Assembly: GCA_023055355.1 (NCBI GenBank)
Contig: JALJCS010000001.1
Coordinates: forward strand, 55,929,381 to 55,993,380
Length of the DNA stretch: 64,000 nt
Direction: 5' to 3'
Source of the DNA: Agelaius tricolor
Lineage: Eukaryota; Chordata; Aves; Passeriformes; Icteridae
The position numbers and the translations under genes are program-made. The notes under the pieces are model-generated. The model had not been told where the DNA came from, did not search any database, and saw only the letters and a list, made by a program, of their open reading frames with translations. Shown in pieces: positions 26,075 through 39,104 of the stretch (its first letter is position 1; each line of letters starts with the position of its first letter).

Positions 26075-29000
26075 TACAAAGTTTTTTGGAAGAGTTTTCC
26101 TGTAAGGAAGCAATTCATCCTACAATTTGAAGTCTTCTGTCTACTCTAACAAAGTAGACCTTACTGTGGTTCCCTCCTAAAGAAGACAGCAAGGAATCTA
26201 CTGCAGTATTCAAAGTTACAGGGTTTATAACTATGCTCTTAAACTCAGGGTAACTCAGGATAACTCAAGCTCAGTTTTACAATTTCTCTAATCCTTAAGC
26301 GCAATTCCTCACCAGCAACAATTCAGAAGCACTTGGAGAAAATAACATTTCTTTCATTCAGTTGGGAAGCAATGTATTTTCCTGTTGAATTTATTATTTA
26401 CTGAAGTGACAGTACATTCCCAAATTCCTTACACTTACCCTGAACACATATTTTCTATCTATCCTCTCCTTGCAAGTGTTATTCACATAGAAACTCAGCA
26501 AGCCCAGATTACAGATAAGAGAAGTAATTCAAGGATGGCGAGAATCATAATGGTCATCCATCTAAGAGTGCAGTAATGCTCTCATAGCTCTATGTATGAA
26601 AAAGAGAAATAGCACTAATGCACCTGTGGCTTTCCTAAACAATGTACTTGTGCTTCAAAATTAAACTGTCTCCATAGCAACTGTGAGGCATCCAGGAAGA
26701 CAGAAGGACAGTATTTTGCAAAAGACATGGAGTGGATTTAAACTTTATTGTATGTCAGGACTGAAAGCTCAGTTTAAAAGTAGCTCCTGAGTAAAGGCAG
26801 GACATGCATTCCTGAAATGGCCTGACAGCTTCATTGTGGAAGCTGGCCTTGAGCCCAGGCAGTGAAAGCCTGTGCAGGAGAGGGAATGTCCTCGGGGCCC
26901 TCACAGTGTCCACTTATAAAGCCTAGGAAAGATTATCTGCAGCTACTTAGGTCTTATGAGGGCTCGGGGAGAGATTGCAACATTTTGTACCTTCGAAAGG
27001 AATGTGTGGTCCCAGCCTGCCCACTGGGGACGGGCAGTGCTGATGGCTCACAAGCAGTGTGAGGCCATCTGCTTCAGGGAGGCCACACTTGCTCTTCTGT
27101 TGTTGCTTTTGCATGCCCCAAAATGCCACTTTATCTGAAATTCCATGTTTTTTTATACATGTGGGAACAACAACTAATAGAAATAATAGCAGATGTTTCT
27201 AAATGAGACATAATGTCTTTAATAAAATCATTCTAATAAAAACTGTATTTCTCTCCACAATGTCTACTAGACTGCTTTACTCTCCTAAGTAGGGAAGATG
27301 GAGTCTAAGCCTCTAACTACCCTAAACACTAGTTCTGCTTCATAACATACTCTGGAATTCCTCTGTGACCCCTCTGCAGCCCACATGCACAAGTGTATCT
27401 TTCTCCACAGAAAGCAGTACACTGTAGGGAGGCTCTTTCCCTGAGGTGGAGGTGAGAACTACTAATTCATCCAGATCACACTGTTCCCATTTCCCAATGA
27501 ATATGCAAGGTGTAAATAACTTCTTATTAGAGAAACAGATGACAAATTTTCTGTAGCAGAAGAACGGGGCTTTGATAAAATTACCTTTGATGTGGTTAGA
27601 ATTAGTTTATTATGTGTGTCAGTTGGGAATGAATATTAATCCAGTGGAGCGCTCTTGTATTGATGAATAACTCACTTTCAAATCATACTAACTACTTTGT
27701 TTCTTATAACTTCAGTATTTTCTCCTTTTAATTCCCCTTTTTCTTAACAATTAAAATCCACAGGTCCGCCTGATGAAAACAGAATGAACACTACACAATC
27801 TGCTCATTTGAAGGCAGCACTGAACCAGTCTTTCAACTTTCTTTTGGGGATAACTCTTCATTGGTAAGGTTAGTAGTCCTTTTCACTGAGTTATTTTTTG
27901 TCTATTCCTGAAATTCAGAGTTTCTTCTCTGAGTGAGTGGACTAATATTTCAGATACGGGGAAAGAACAAGGAATTCTCAGAAAAGAAAAAACTGCAGCT
28001 GTTGTAAAAGTGAACAACTTGTTCTTGTTATTGGGCTGCTTCTTTTTATCTACTACAGTTCAGAACAGGACATGTGCCTTTGGCAGTGTCACTGCCATTG
28101 CATACAGATTCAGGTGATGTTGCCCTCTGCTTAGGAGAAAGGGACTGGAGCTCTTTTCTGCTCCTAAAGTCTTGGTCTGTCCTGAAGTTTGTCACAATAA
28201 CTCCTTTTTCACCTCTGCAAAAGAAAGTAATAGTAACATGTGGAAGCACTGAAGGGTCCTTGGCTATGAGGTGGTATATAATTGCAATAGGTGTTTGAAA
28301 AATACTTTCAAGCAAGAGATGGCTCTCTCCACATATGTAAAATTTTTTCAGTCAAAGAGGAATAGCCTATACTTTAGTACTCAAATTTACTACAGCTCTG
28401 CCACATCCAATTTTGTATTTGAAGGTGAAATTTCATGCTTATGTAATCCTTTACATCTCTGATACAGGACTTGGTTTTGTGTTTTACCATCATGATCTGA
28501 TATTTTTGGTGACTTTATTCCCTCTGGACTGAAAAAAAAAAAGGTTTTTTTGGTATATTTTTGTCAAGGCAAAAATAAAAGGCTCATAATTTTTTTCTCT
28601 CACAGGCCTTTTTTTCTTGCTATTCATTATCGATGTAATACATCCAGCAGTTTCAAACAGATATCAGAATCTTTTGGAGTCTGAATATGACCTAGTATTT
28701 TGTTCTTCTCTTTACTCTTCTCCTTGGTAACCTTATACAATTCTTATGCAGCTTAGTACAAATTTGAATTAGACTTCAGAACTGGAAGAACAAAATATTT
28801 GCCTTTCAGCACAGGAAGGACCTGCTGTGGCATGAGTGAAGCAAAGTGGCTGTGCCAGGGGAGCTTGAGCAGTGGTTCTTAGCAAGCAGGAGCTTTTAGG
28901 TCTGACCTCTATGATAACCCACACAGGCAAAGACAGGCTGGATCTCCATTATTTCTCACCCTTTATCCTTCCCCACTTCTGTCTGAAAATAGGGAAAGAC

Positions 29001-30041
29001 AAAAAAGCCCTACATGCAGTCAAAGCAATAGGTGTGTGCTCAAAGGGAACAGGAGCCAGCAGTATTGGCAGCTGGAAAATGGGAGTACAGAGGGACAGAG
29101 AACCAAAAAAAAAAATCTGGAAAAATAAACCCTGCAGGAAAGTGTCAGGGGGAATTTTTATTTCTCTTCATGTGAATAAGAAAAAATAACCCACCTTCCT
29201 GAGCTAGGAGTACCAAGGCAAACACAGCATGGTAGGGGAAGAAAACAAATATCAAAGCTGACTATGGCAGAAACATCTTATTTCTGCAGGAAAGAGAGAG
29301 AATACTGAGAATGCTGAAATCACAGGACCATCCAGCAAAAGTTCTGATATTCATATGTCTGCCTTGATGTGCTTTGAATACCACAGAATCACATTTGCTG
29401 CTGCTGTTTTTCTCTGAATTACTGTAACTGACAATATCAGGACAATAATTTCCTACTGAATAAAACAAAAGCAGGCATTAGGATTAAATGTCCCTTTATA
29501 ATTTCCATGTGGTATTAGTGTTAGATTCACTGAAGAAAAAAAAATATTCAAGCTGAAAAATACTGTGCAATATTTCAGGCTGTTACACAAAGCTAGAGAA
29601 GCATAGAAAAACCTGAAAAATAAGCCCCTGCACATTTTATGACTACATTTCACATGCACTTTGCACTGCTAGACAGAGACTTTTCCATTAGCTGGCACAA
29701 AATCTGTGGAACAGCAGCCTTGTAAACAGGCTCAAGCAATCTCAGGATATCCACTCTCCATTTTATCATTTATATTTCCTACCACGGGACGACAAATATC
29801 CCTGTATTCCACCAGTTTTTCTTTCCATGATGTGGGTATTGCTGCTTCTTTAGGTAGTTTGCAAGTGGGCTGTGCTGCCCTGAGCAATAGGTTTGATGGT
29901 AAGTGTTCAGAAATAGGGGTGAACAGTGAAAGATAGGAGTTATTATTCAGCACACCTGCATCTTCCTTTCTTTAATAGATGGTCCAGAAGGCCATAGACA
30001 GAGAAAGAAATGCATTTACCTTCAAGCGTAGTGGGAAAGAT
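26075..30041. other. Unique non-coding DNA
   Basis: No gene, TE or RNA gene recognised. A G+C-richer patch at about 26830-27120 has short open frames on both strands (60-66 codons) without recognised motifs. Confidence 0.5.
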
Positions 30042-30077
30042 GAGCTTCAAACTCAGGGTGAGCTTGAAGCAGAGGGT
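30042..30077. repeat. Imperfect tandem repeat, 2 x 18 bp
   Basis: Units GAGCTTCAAACTCAGGGT and GAGCTTGAAGCAGAGGGT lie back to back. This is minor local structure. Confidence 0.7.
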
Positions 30078-32449
30078 GAGCAGTTTCTTGCTGCTTATTA
30101 GAAGGGGTTAAAAATAAGCCCATCCTGACAGCACAGGAAGGTGCAGTTTGATTATTACTAATCATTTATCTCAGCCTGGTCAGTGTATGGTGTAGGCTTT
30201 CAATATGAAGAAGTGTCTCAGTTAATGTCTTGTCTGTTTTATCTCTTTGTTAATTTATTGTTTTTACCTGGAATAAATATTACAGCATATAAAAAAAGTA
30301 GAAACACCACGACTTTCAAAATCACTCATGTGAGTGTCAGACATTCTCATGTAAGATGGCACTCACCCTCTCTTCTTTCTAAAATGCTGTTAGTTCCTGC
30401 CTCTGACAGTCCATCAGATTTTCAGCTAGAAGAAATAGCTTTTTGTCTGCTCTGTCTTCTCTGGTGGTCATAGATATCTGAACAGATATCTCCCGTTTTC
30501 AAAGAAATCTTTCAGGATCAAGACAACACATACTTTCATTTGGAATCATGGGGAAGCTTTTACATCCCACAATTATCATTTTCTGAAGAAGACAGCACTG
30601 ACCCTCAGAAGATCCAACCTGGGCTATGGGAAAATTTGAAAGCAGATATAAGTCCTTTATCTCCCAGTTGGTGTTCCCAGTCTCAAAAGCATATGCTATT
30701 CTAGTATCCTGCAGGGATAGATCCACAATTTCCAGGCTTACAGTGAGCCAATTTTCTACAATTCTGTGTTAGTGGTGTTACTGAATAAATACCCGTCACA
30801 AATAAAACAGCAAAAAAAGACACTCATAACCACTAAAATCAGTTTTGCAGTCCTTTTTTTTCCTTGAAGAGGGGAAAAAGCAATGTGAGAAATTATAGAA
30901 TAATTCCCCTTGGTCTTCACTTTTTGAAGCAATGAGGGAAAATTCGAGAGTGGGCAGAGGGTCAGTAGCAATAAGAGCAGGAAGAGCCTCCTCCTTTGTC
31001 ATGGTCATGCAGGCTGTTTAGAAAGGTTAAAAGGGCAGGCCAGTCTTCCACAAATACTTTGAACAGTTGTATCAAACTGTTTACATCTAGTGGGATAACA
31101 CTGAAATATCCTTTCAATATCTATTGAAAGGTAAAGAATGTCAGAAGGACTAATTTAATTTTTAATTTCAGAAGTATAAGTTGTCTCATTTTTGTTGCAC
31201 ATTTTTGATATTTCAACCTGCAAGGAAAAAGAGCTCAGGTAGGAGGGAGGAAAACAAAAGGGACACACATATACAGCACATAGAACAGCCACGTAATCTG
31301 GACAGGTCAAAGATTTGTCCGTATGGGTTACTTCCCACTCAGCTTATTCTGTCATTCTGTGATTTTCCACCATGAGGCTGATGTGAAAAAGCACCAACTG
31401 AACACAAAGACTGAAGTATACTTGTGGAGCAATTCTACCTTTCTCTCCTTCAGCCTCTTTTTCACCCTTCTCCACTTTCCATGGCACTATTTACACTTGT
31501 CAGTCCATTTTGGCATCTTCATTATCAGATAAAGCTGACATCTCAAACTCTATTCCTGGACAGAGTGAGTTTGAGGGTAATACTAAAAGTTTCAGGTTTG
31601 TCTGAAGACTACAGAAACACAATCAGAAGACTGCTCTTACCCAGCTTTGGACTCATTTCACTTCCCAGTTACAAATAAAAATACTTTACAATTGATGGGA
31701 TAAAGAAGAAAACATGTTTCTCCCAGCAATGCAGAGATTGCTTTCTGTTCTTTTATGTTACTAACACATTCACAAGATCTAGAAATGTTGGAGACAGCTA
31801 ACTTAGTTGTTTGCTTCCCTACTGTCTTTTTGTTCTGATGTTGTTCTTTGATAAGCACTGCTACAGAACATAGGACCTTCGTTACCCAGTTTTCCAGTCT
31901 AGGACACAATACATAAGCATACACCCATGAGAAAAAAAAATTCATATAGCAAAATGCAGTTCAGCATCATTTTAAAGGATAAGATGATAGAAAGTTTTGA
32001 AAAAAAACTCAAATGAAAGAAACACTTCAATCCAATCAAAAACCTTTCTGCAGCACAGTTTCAGTTTCCCAAAAACTCAAGACAATGTATATTTAGGAAT
32101 GTTGCTGTATTGTTGTTTGAGATATTTAAACTTTCTTTAAGCAGTAAAGAAGGTATTAAACAATATTTGTATTTGAAAACAAATAAAATATAATACTGAA
32201 ATCTTTGAAATATTATATAGATAAAATTCTCTGCCCCTCATTAAATAATATTTGACATTGAATAGGATTTCCTGTCTCTGGCCTCTTTACATGTCCTAAA
32301 AGAATCAGTATTTGAAAAGATGACCACAGCTGTGGCTATAGCAAAATGTGTGGGCACAACAGCTTCTCTATAGCTACACACACATGTTCACACCCCTTCA
32401 ATTTTGCAAAGACAGAAGACATGTTCAAAACCATATGCATGCCAAAATG
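30078..32449. other. Unique A+T-rich non-coding DNA
   Basis: No gene recognised. It contains a small 9-bp-arm hairpin at 31110-31131. The longest frames are 95-96 codons and lack recognisable domains. Confidence 0.5.
31110..31131. repeat. Inverted repeat, 9-bp arms, 4-nt loop
   Basis: CCTTTCAAT and ATTGAAAGG are separated by ATCT. Exact pairing was read directly. Confidence 0.9.
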
Positions 32450-32497
32450 TTTAGGTATTATTTTTGTTGCATGCTAAGTTTAGGTATTATTTTTGTT
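32450..32497. repeat. Direct repeat, 2 x 19 bp, period 29
   Basis: TTTAGGTATTATTTTTGTT occurs at 32450-32468 and again at 32479-32497 without mismatch. Confidence 0.9.
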
Positions 32498-35400
32498 ATT
32501 CTTTCATAGCAGGATACAAAATCTAGGAAAAAAAAAATAAAAGGCTATTTTGTCCTTTTTCTTACAATTACAATATAAACAGCAAAAATCTACTTTGACA
32601 AGTCTTACATAAGCTAGCTTTAGTGATATGACATTGTTACCAATGCATACAATAGTCAGGAAAACACAGTTCTATGCAATAATAATGAAGTAAGTTACAC
32701 TGTGTTTGTATAGGCAGTGCTGGCAAATGGGCAAAGCTTTTTTTTTTATAACCATTTTGACTTGTCATGAGTGTCTAAATGTAATTTACTTGTTTTTTAT
32801 TTTCTTGATAATTTAGGATTTTGGAGGTTTCAGATGGATGATCTTGTTTTATAAGGATCATCACCCAAACACTTCACATATCTTCAATGACTTTGTTTAT
32901 GAGAGTCTTGTGGCTGGAATCAATATCTGACTGTGTATTTGACTAAATGTGCAGATGCAGGCATCTAATTAACTGTAGTGTTTACCAGACATTCATACAG
33001 CCAAGTCCTCCTCAGAAAAATATAATTTGATAATTATGATTTGGGCTTCGCTTTGGCATAGAACAAAGCATTGCTGGGTATTTTTTAGGGCATGCCTCAT
33101 CTGTAAAACACAGCCTTCTCTGTTAGGAACACAGTTTTTCCCAGTGGGAGTGGCTCCCCCGGGACACAGAACCCATGTACCTCTAAATCTGTACTCTTCT
33201 GCTCCTCTTCCTTCCCTGATACTAAATCGCTGAAGTAATAACATATTTCTTAAAATGTTTGACCACTCTTTTTCTGTCTCCTTCACCCAGGAAGAAAACA
33301 TCCTATCAAATTTGCCAGAGCTGTTGCTAAAGAACATTTGAAGAAATACATGAAGTCAACACATGGTACAAACGTGGTCTGCATTTCAGTTTCTCTGTTG
33401 CTGTGGTTACATTGGCATTGGACTCAAGAGACCAGTGTGGCAAGCAGGTCTGACTTCACTCCTTATTTATGATGCATCTTATTCAGTGACTTCCCTACTG
33501 ACCACTTTTAGGAGTAACAAAAAGCCTCTAACTTACCTTTCACTTCCCAAGGACCCCTCACAGTGACATTCATTTACCAGGCTACTGGCATGTAGTGAGC
33601 CCCTGAGACCACATCCAGACTTGATCTGCTGGGATATCTGCTGGCTCCTTGCAAGGCTATGCACCCACTGATCCTTTTTGAGAGGCAGAATGGAGGAAGG
33701 GAGCTCAGCCATGCCTGCGTTTCCTGCTGCTGTGGTGCCCATGGTACCATGGGATCTTGGCTACAGGACCTTGGAAGTGATACTGGAGACCCCAAACAGT
33801 CAAACAGAGATTATCCTTTCTTCCCCTTTTTTTTCTCATGATACAGGAAATTCAAATGAGTCTCATTTAGCATGTGAAGTACCTGATTAGTTTTATTCCA
33901 AAATGCTACAACACTGTGCCAAGAACCCTCTGTGTGGCAATTCACAGGAAAATGACCTATGTGATTTCCTCTTCTCAGGAAGAATTAATTCAGTCATTTG
34001 AAATTAACAGCTGTGTAAAATTAGGAAGGGCTATAATGTCCATTAAAAGCAGGGCTTCCTTGCTGTTCTTGACTTTTTAGTGATCATCATGCCATGAAAC
34101 TTAAAATAAAAGATTTCATTAATAACCACCACAGCTATGACCCAGAGAAAATTGAGCTACTCTGTTTTCTCAACAACTGGGTCTCAGAATCAGCAGCAGG
34201 AGAAAAGTAACTCAATGAAATAATGGAATGCATACAGTTTCTTAGGAAAAAAATGCTGCTCTCTGACAAAAAAAAATTCCATTTATCAATCAAGAAATCA
34301 GGATGTTCTTCAGGAAGCAATTGTAACTCCTTTACTAACAACAATGAACCATGGAAGAAAGGGACCATTAACTCCTACTTGTGAAGACATTAAGACAAAA
34401 AATTGCATCAATAGATAGATCCCTCCCCTGGGCTTCCACACAGCCCTCTGTATTCATCAATTATCCGCAGCTAATTGAGACTTGTATCCCTCTGTTGCCT
34501 AAAAAAAGTTTTTAACAGTTCCATCAAACCTCTTCCCTGATGCTAGAGCTCAGATGGCCCCCTGTGACTAAACATGTTGCCTTGGAGAAGTGGTGTTTTG
34601 GAAAGGACCTAGCACTCACATTATCACAATTGCAATTACATGTTCCCTATCTACATATTGCCAGGAGAAGTACTTTAACTAGACTGTAATTATCTACGTA
34701 TCTGCCAAACTTCTACATTTGAGTCCTTGCAAGCTAGAGTAAATAAGTATGGAAAAAAAGCAAATCATAATTTTCCAGATCACATGCCCTGCAACAGGAA
34801 ACTACTGTAACTTCTTGTCTCAGAAAACCTTAGCTCATTTCCCTTGCTACAAAAGGAGCTGTGAAATGCAGAAAGATGAACCAGGGGACATTAAAATATC
34901 AGTAGTGAAAATATTTATTGCAAAGCTAAACATAAGCAACTACTCACAGAGCTGTTCTAGAAAAATTTGCAGAAAATGCTGAAGGTTTGAGCAATTTACC
35001 TGGTAGGAAGTTCGATGAGTAGCTTCTTTCTGAAGAGGACAGTTTACCCCCATTAATGTATTTTAAGGGCTAATGAAGAATTTTTTTTTAATTTATTTTA
35101 GGTTATATTACTTTGTTTACTTTGATAGAACCTGTTTCTAATGTTCTAAGCCTCAACGTGAATTCATACATAGTTTATGAATCTGTTATTTCAGCATTCT
35201 TCTTCAGATTAAATATCCTTTTCCTGCTGTTGTGTCCTCCTTTCCTCTTCATTCCCAGTTTCCCTCCTTGAAATAGCTCCTGAAACAACATTGGCAATTG
35301 AACTTCAGCTTCTGTTTCCCTGGGAAAAACAACATAAACTTAAAACTGCTGTTATTAACAGCTATTCTGTTCTCTTCTTCATTTTTGTGGATCTTAGGTG

Positions 35401-37548
35401 CTTCTGACACAGTACCAATTTAATTTTTGCCAATTCTTAACAGGATAGAATTCATTTTTATCTTTATCCTGCATAACTCATACTAAGCTTGTTTAAAACA
35501 GTGCCAAATGTCTTTTGGCATTTATTTTCCTTTGTGTCTTTCAGGGCTCTCTTGGTGGATGGCATTTGAACTGACATCACTATTCTTGCTCTTAGCAGCT
35601 GTTTCACTTCCATATTCCAACTGGCATTCTTGTTCATCCCAAAGCATAAGTCTTGTAGATTGCATTATTGAATGCATTACTTTTATTTTACTCCAATTCT
35701 AATAGCTGTCCAATGCTCCCTTCATGTAGAATTTTGTCATGTACCGATGATATCTTCCACATTTGCATCATCATATTTCATTAATACCTTTCTGATTTTA
35801 ATAGATTAAAGACAACATCTACTATTAGGTAGCTCATTTAGGTTAGTTCATTTTTTCTCCCTTCCTAGGTTAAGTTATTCTCACTCTTCACCTTAAATGA
35901 TACTCTACATAGAGTGATTCTACTGCTTGAAAAAAATGCAGGCAAAGGAATGATCCATCTTCATTAATGGATAGATTTCTCTCCTAAGTCTTATAAGAGA
36001 CCAGGATTTACAGTCATGCTCAGAAGTGAGCAAAGAATTGGGATTGGACTGGTTTGTTTTTTTTTTTTGGAAAGAGAGTCCTTTTCCTTTTCTAATTCTA
36101 TTTACTTCAGGAGAAGTAAACTTGTAAATTTACTTTTACAAGGAAAACAAAATTTAGGGGTTTTTCATGCTGAAGCTCCTCTGCCCTCTCAGTAAATTTG
36201 GAAATTCCTCCCAAAGTTTATACTCCCGTGAAAATATATCAAATTTTTCTCCATTGGAGTGTTTGTAGAAAAAGCAAAGACCTGTGCTTTATGGTAAAAG
36301 TGACACAGGTGTCTGCTGAAATGAGTACACTATCCACTGAGAATGCAAAGCAAAATCTTTGAAACTCAGACCCCAGAAGGATTAATCCTAAACAATAACT
36401 TGCAAGTTGAGCAGTTCAATTATTAACAGGGCCAGAAATTTGCATTCTAACAAAAATGCATGCATTTTCATTCATCTAGACCTTATCATAAGGCACACTG
36501 GATCAATGTTACAGTCCATTCCTTCTAATTTCAGCTCATCAGACAAGAGGTCCAAGAGCTCATTTTAAAGAATGACCTCAATACATTTTTATTATATCCT
36601 CTCCTTTAAACTCAATAGTTGGAGCAAATAGCAGTACAACCTTTTGCTACAGGACCTGGAATACCCAGATAAAAGCCAGTAGGATGGAGGGAGGCAGGTT
36701 ATCTTTTAATTGGCCTCTACTGTTTTATCAGTGTGCCTAAAGCCATGAAGCTGCATCAGACTACATAGTTGTGCTGAGCAAGGGTCTGACCGCAAGTTCA
36801 TCAGACTAATTGGCTCCACTCTGTGGAAAATCTAAGATGCCATCGGCTTTAAAAAGACATTATAGCATAAATTGATATATTTGGGAAGAGCACTCCACAT
36901 ACCTATAGTTTTCAGGCATTTTTTTGTATAATTTAGATTGCTTCGGGGTTTTTTTATGTTGTTGCTTTTTTTTCCCCAGATGTATTGGGAGATAAACATG
37001 GACAAATGACAGACACAGAAAATTGTTCCAAAAACACATAGCTTGACAAAAATCTTGACAGGAGGAAAGTTTGAATAAAAGGGAAAAAAAAAAAAAAACA
37101 ACAAGATAAAAAACCTGCTTTTCATTAGATCTGGGGAAATGTTTTGGGTTTGGGTTTTTGTCAATGTTTTAAATCAATTCAACTAAGAGCTGACTTACTG
37201 CTTGTTTGAAATTGGGAGCATGGAACATACTCGACCCTTTTCAACCTGTTATTACCTAACTACTGAGGGTTCTTCACATGCCACCAAAGGACAGCTAACA
37301 TTTGATCTACTCCTTAGCTCTTTGAGTCTCTAGGGTTACACTTTACCATTAACTGTTGTGTTTGAATTGGCTTTCTTCATTTGTCAGTTATAGTTTTGCC
37401 TCTCTCTAGTTCTTGTCTGTGGCATGCTTTAAAATAATCTGCTTATTTTCCAATACTTACTGCAGAGGTTATACAGAGTTCAGCATTGTGGGAGAAGTAT
37501 TGATGTTCAGTATGTATTTGCATCCATGAGATTGAGCTACTTTGTCAT
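32498..37548. other. Unique A+T-rich non-coding DNA
   Basis: No gene recognised. Open frames reach 114 codons (32993-33337, minus) and 110 codons (36832-37164, minus), with no known motif and A+T-driven composition. An AATAAA hexamer (37074-37079) just before a 15-base A run (37084-37098) resembles the 3' end of a retrocopy, but I could not recognise any gene upstream. Confidence 0.5.
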
Positions 37549-37651
37549 GGAAGGAAGGAAGGAAGGAAGGAAGGAAGGAAGGAAGGAAGGAAGGAAGGAA
37601 GGAAGGAAGGAAGGAAGGAAGGAAGGAAGGAAGGAAGGAAGGAAGGAAGGA
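37549..37651. repeat. (GGAA)n tetranucleotide microsatellite, about 26 units
   Basis: An uninterrupted GGAA tract of 103 bp (25.75 units). The 68-codon plus-strand frame across it, encoding a repeating (EGRK) pattern, is a by-product of the repeat. Perfect tracts of this length are normally highly length-variable between individuals. Confidence 0.99.
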
Positions 37652-39077
37652 CTTAAGAATAATGCCTTAATGCCTGGCTGTGTAACTGAGCTAAGAGTAC
37701 TAGGAATCATGTTTTTTCTTGTCAGGGATTAAATGCACTCTTACACAAATGTGCCATATGTCCTGACCCAAGAAATGCAAGTCAGATCTTTCAGTTCTAG
37801 AATATTGTCAATTCGACATGAAGGTATCCAGACATTCTGTCTTTGCAAATAAAAAGAAGACAGTAAGTGAAGAAAACTGACTTGAAAAGGAAATTTCGAA
37901 TAATTTGATTAGTTTCACCTTCCTTCCATGATTAATTCTGCATTCCAAATAAACGTAAGCCATTGTGTGGAAACTCACAAAAGTACAACAGGCTTGACTT
38001 CTCTTGCAGCAAGGTGTAGCAAAATGATCAGAAAAAGTTCTCTGCATTTTTCTTCTGTGCCTTGGCCACAGAAAAAACTGTAAGAATCATCAGCCAAACT
38101 CCGAGCACAAGATGTAGCTCAGTAGCATGACGGATATACTGGTACACTCTGGTGACTTCCTCCTTCATGGAAAACACAAAAAGAAAACACTGGAATATTC
38201 ATTGCAATGCTCTTCCTCCTACACACTCTCAAGGATTAGCAGCCTCCCCTCTACAGAATTTACAAAAAAAAAAAAAAAAAATTAAGATCACCTTTGTTCT
38301 CTTATTCCAAATTCAAGATTAGTAGAAAAGGAGAATCAGACAGAGGTAGGTACTCGCCATAGCTTCTTCTCTTGAGTATCAAGAATCTCCTGGTATTAAA
38401 GGATTGTCTGGGAGATAAAAGGTTTGGGTATTCAATATATTGTCACCACTCTGTAAATAAATGCATGTTGCCTGCTGTAAGTCAGCAGTACCTTATCACT
38501 GACTTCTAAATGAAATCTCATGGATATGAGATCAGTTCTAAGTCAGTAACCAAGTAACCACCACACAGTTTGATTAGTTACCATTGTATATATTTTTGTG
38601 GTTTACTGTATAGAATGTATTTCTTCTGAATGCAGCCATTGTGATCTGCCCTTGGTTCCTAATAGCAGACCATTTTTCCCTATGCTTCACAGAGGAGAAT
38701 GTTTCAAAAATATAAGGAATTCTTAATATCAAATCTAAAGTTTATTTATCTTTAAATTAATATTAAACCCATTAAAAATGTATCTCTCCCTTTATTGCAT
38801 ATTTTTTAGCATTTTTTGTAATATCTGTCATAAATGACTGTTTCCCAGGTTTAACAACTGTACAGGGCCCCTTCCATAAAGATATCGCATTTCTCATGGC
38901 TTTCTGTGTCAATTTTTAATGTCATATCTTTATGGATTCTACTTTTCTTTCACTTATTTTGTTGTATTATTTTTTTTAAACTGAAGGAGTAGACCTTTGA
39001 TATTTTTCTGCATTTTTACAGTCTTGTCAAACTAACACAGGTCTTTGATACCCTGTACCATGTTCTGATTCAAATAA
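37652..39077. other. Non-coding DNA with an 18-base A run
   Basis: No gene recognised. An A homopolymer occupies 38264-38281. The rest is unique A+T-rich sequence. Confidence 0.55.
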
Positions 39078-39104
39078 ATACATATTTCCACAGGAAATAT
39101 GTAT
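39078..39104. repeat. Inverted repeat, 12-bp arms, 3-nt loop
   Basis: ATACATATTTCC (39078-39089) pairs exactly with GGAAATATGTAT (39093-39104) across the loop ACA. It is A+T-rich and could form a small cruciform. Confidence 0.9.

Noticed and set aside
37526..37732. 68-codon frame with a repeating EGRK pattern
   Set aside because: A direct by-product of the GGAA microsatellite.
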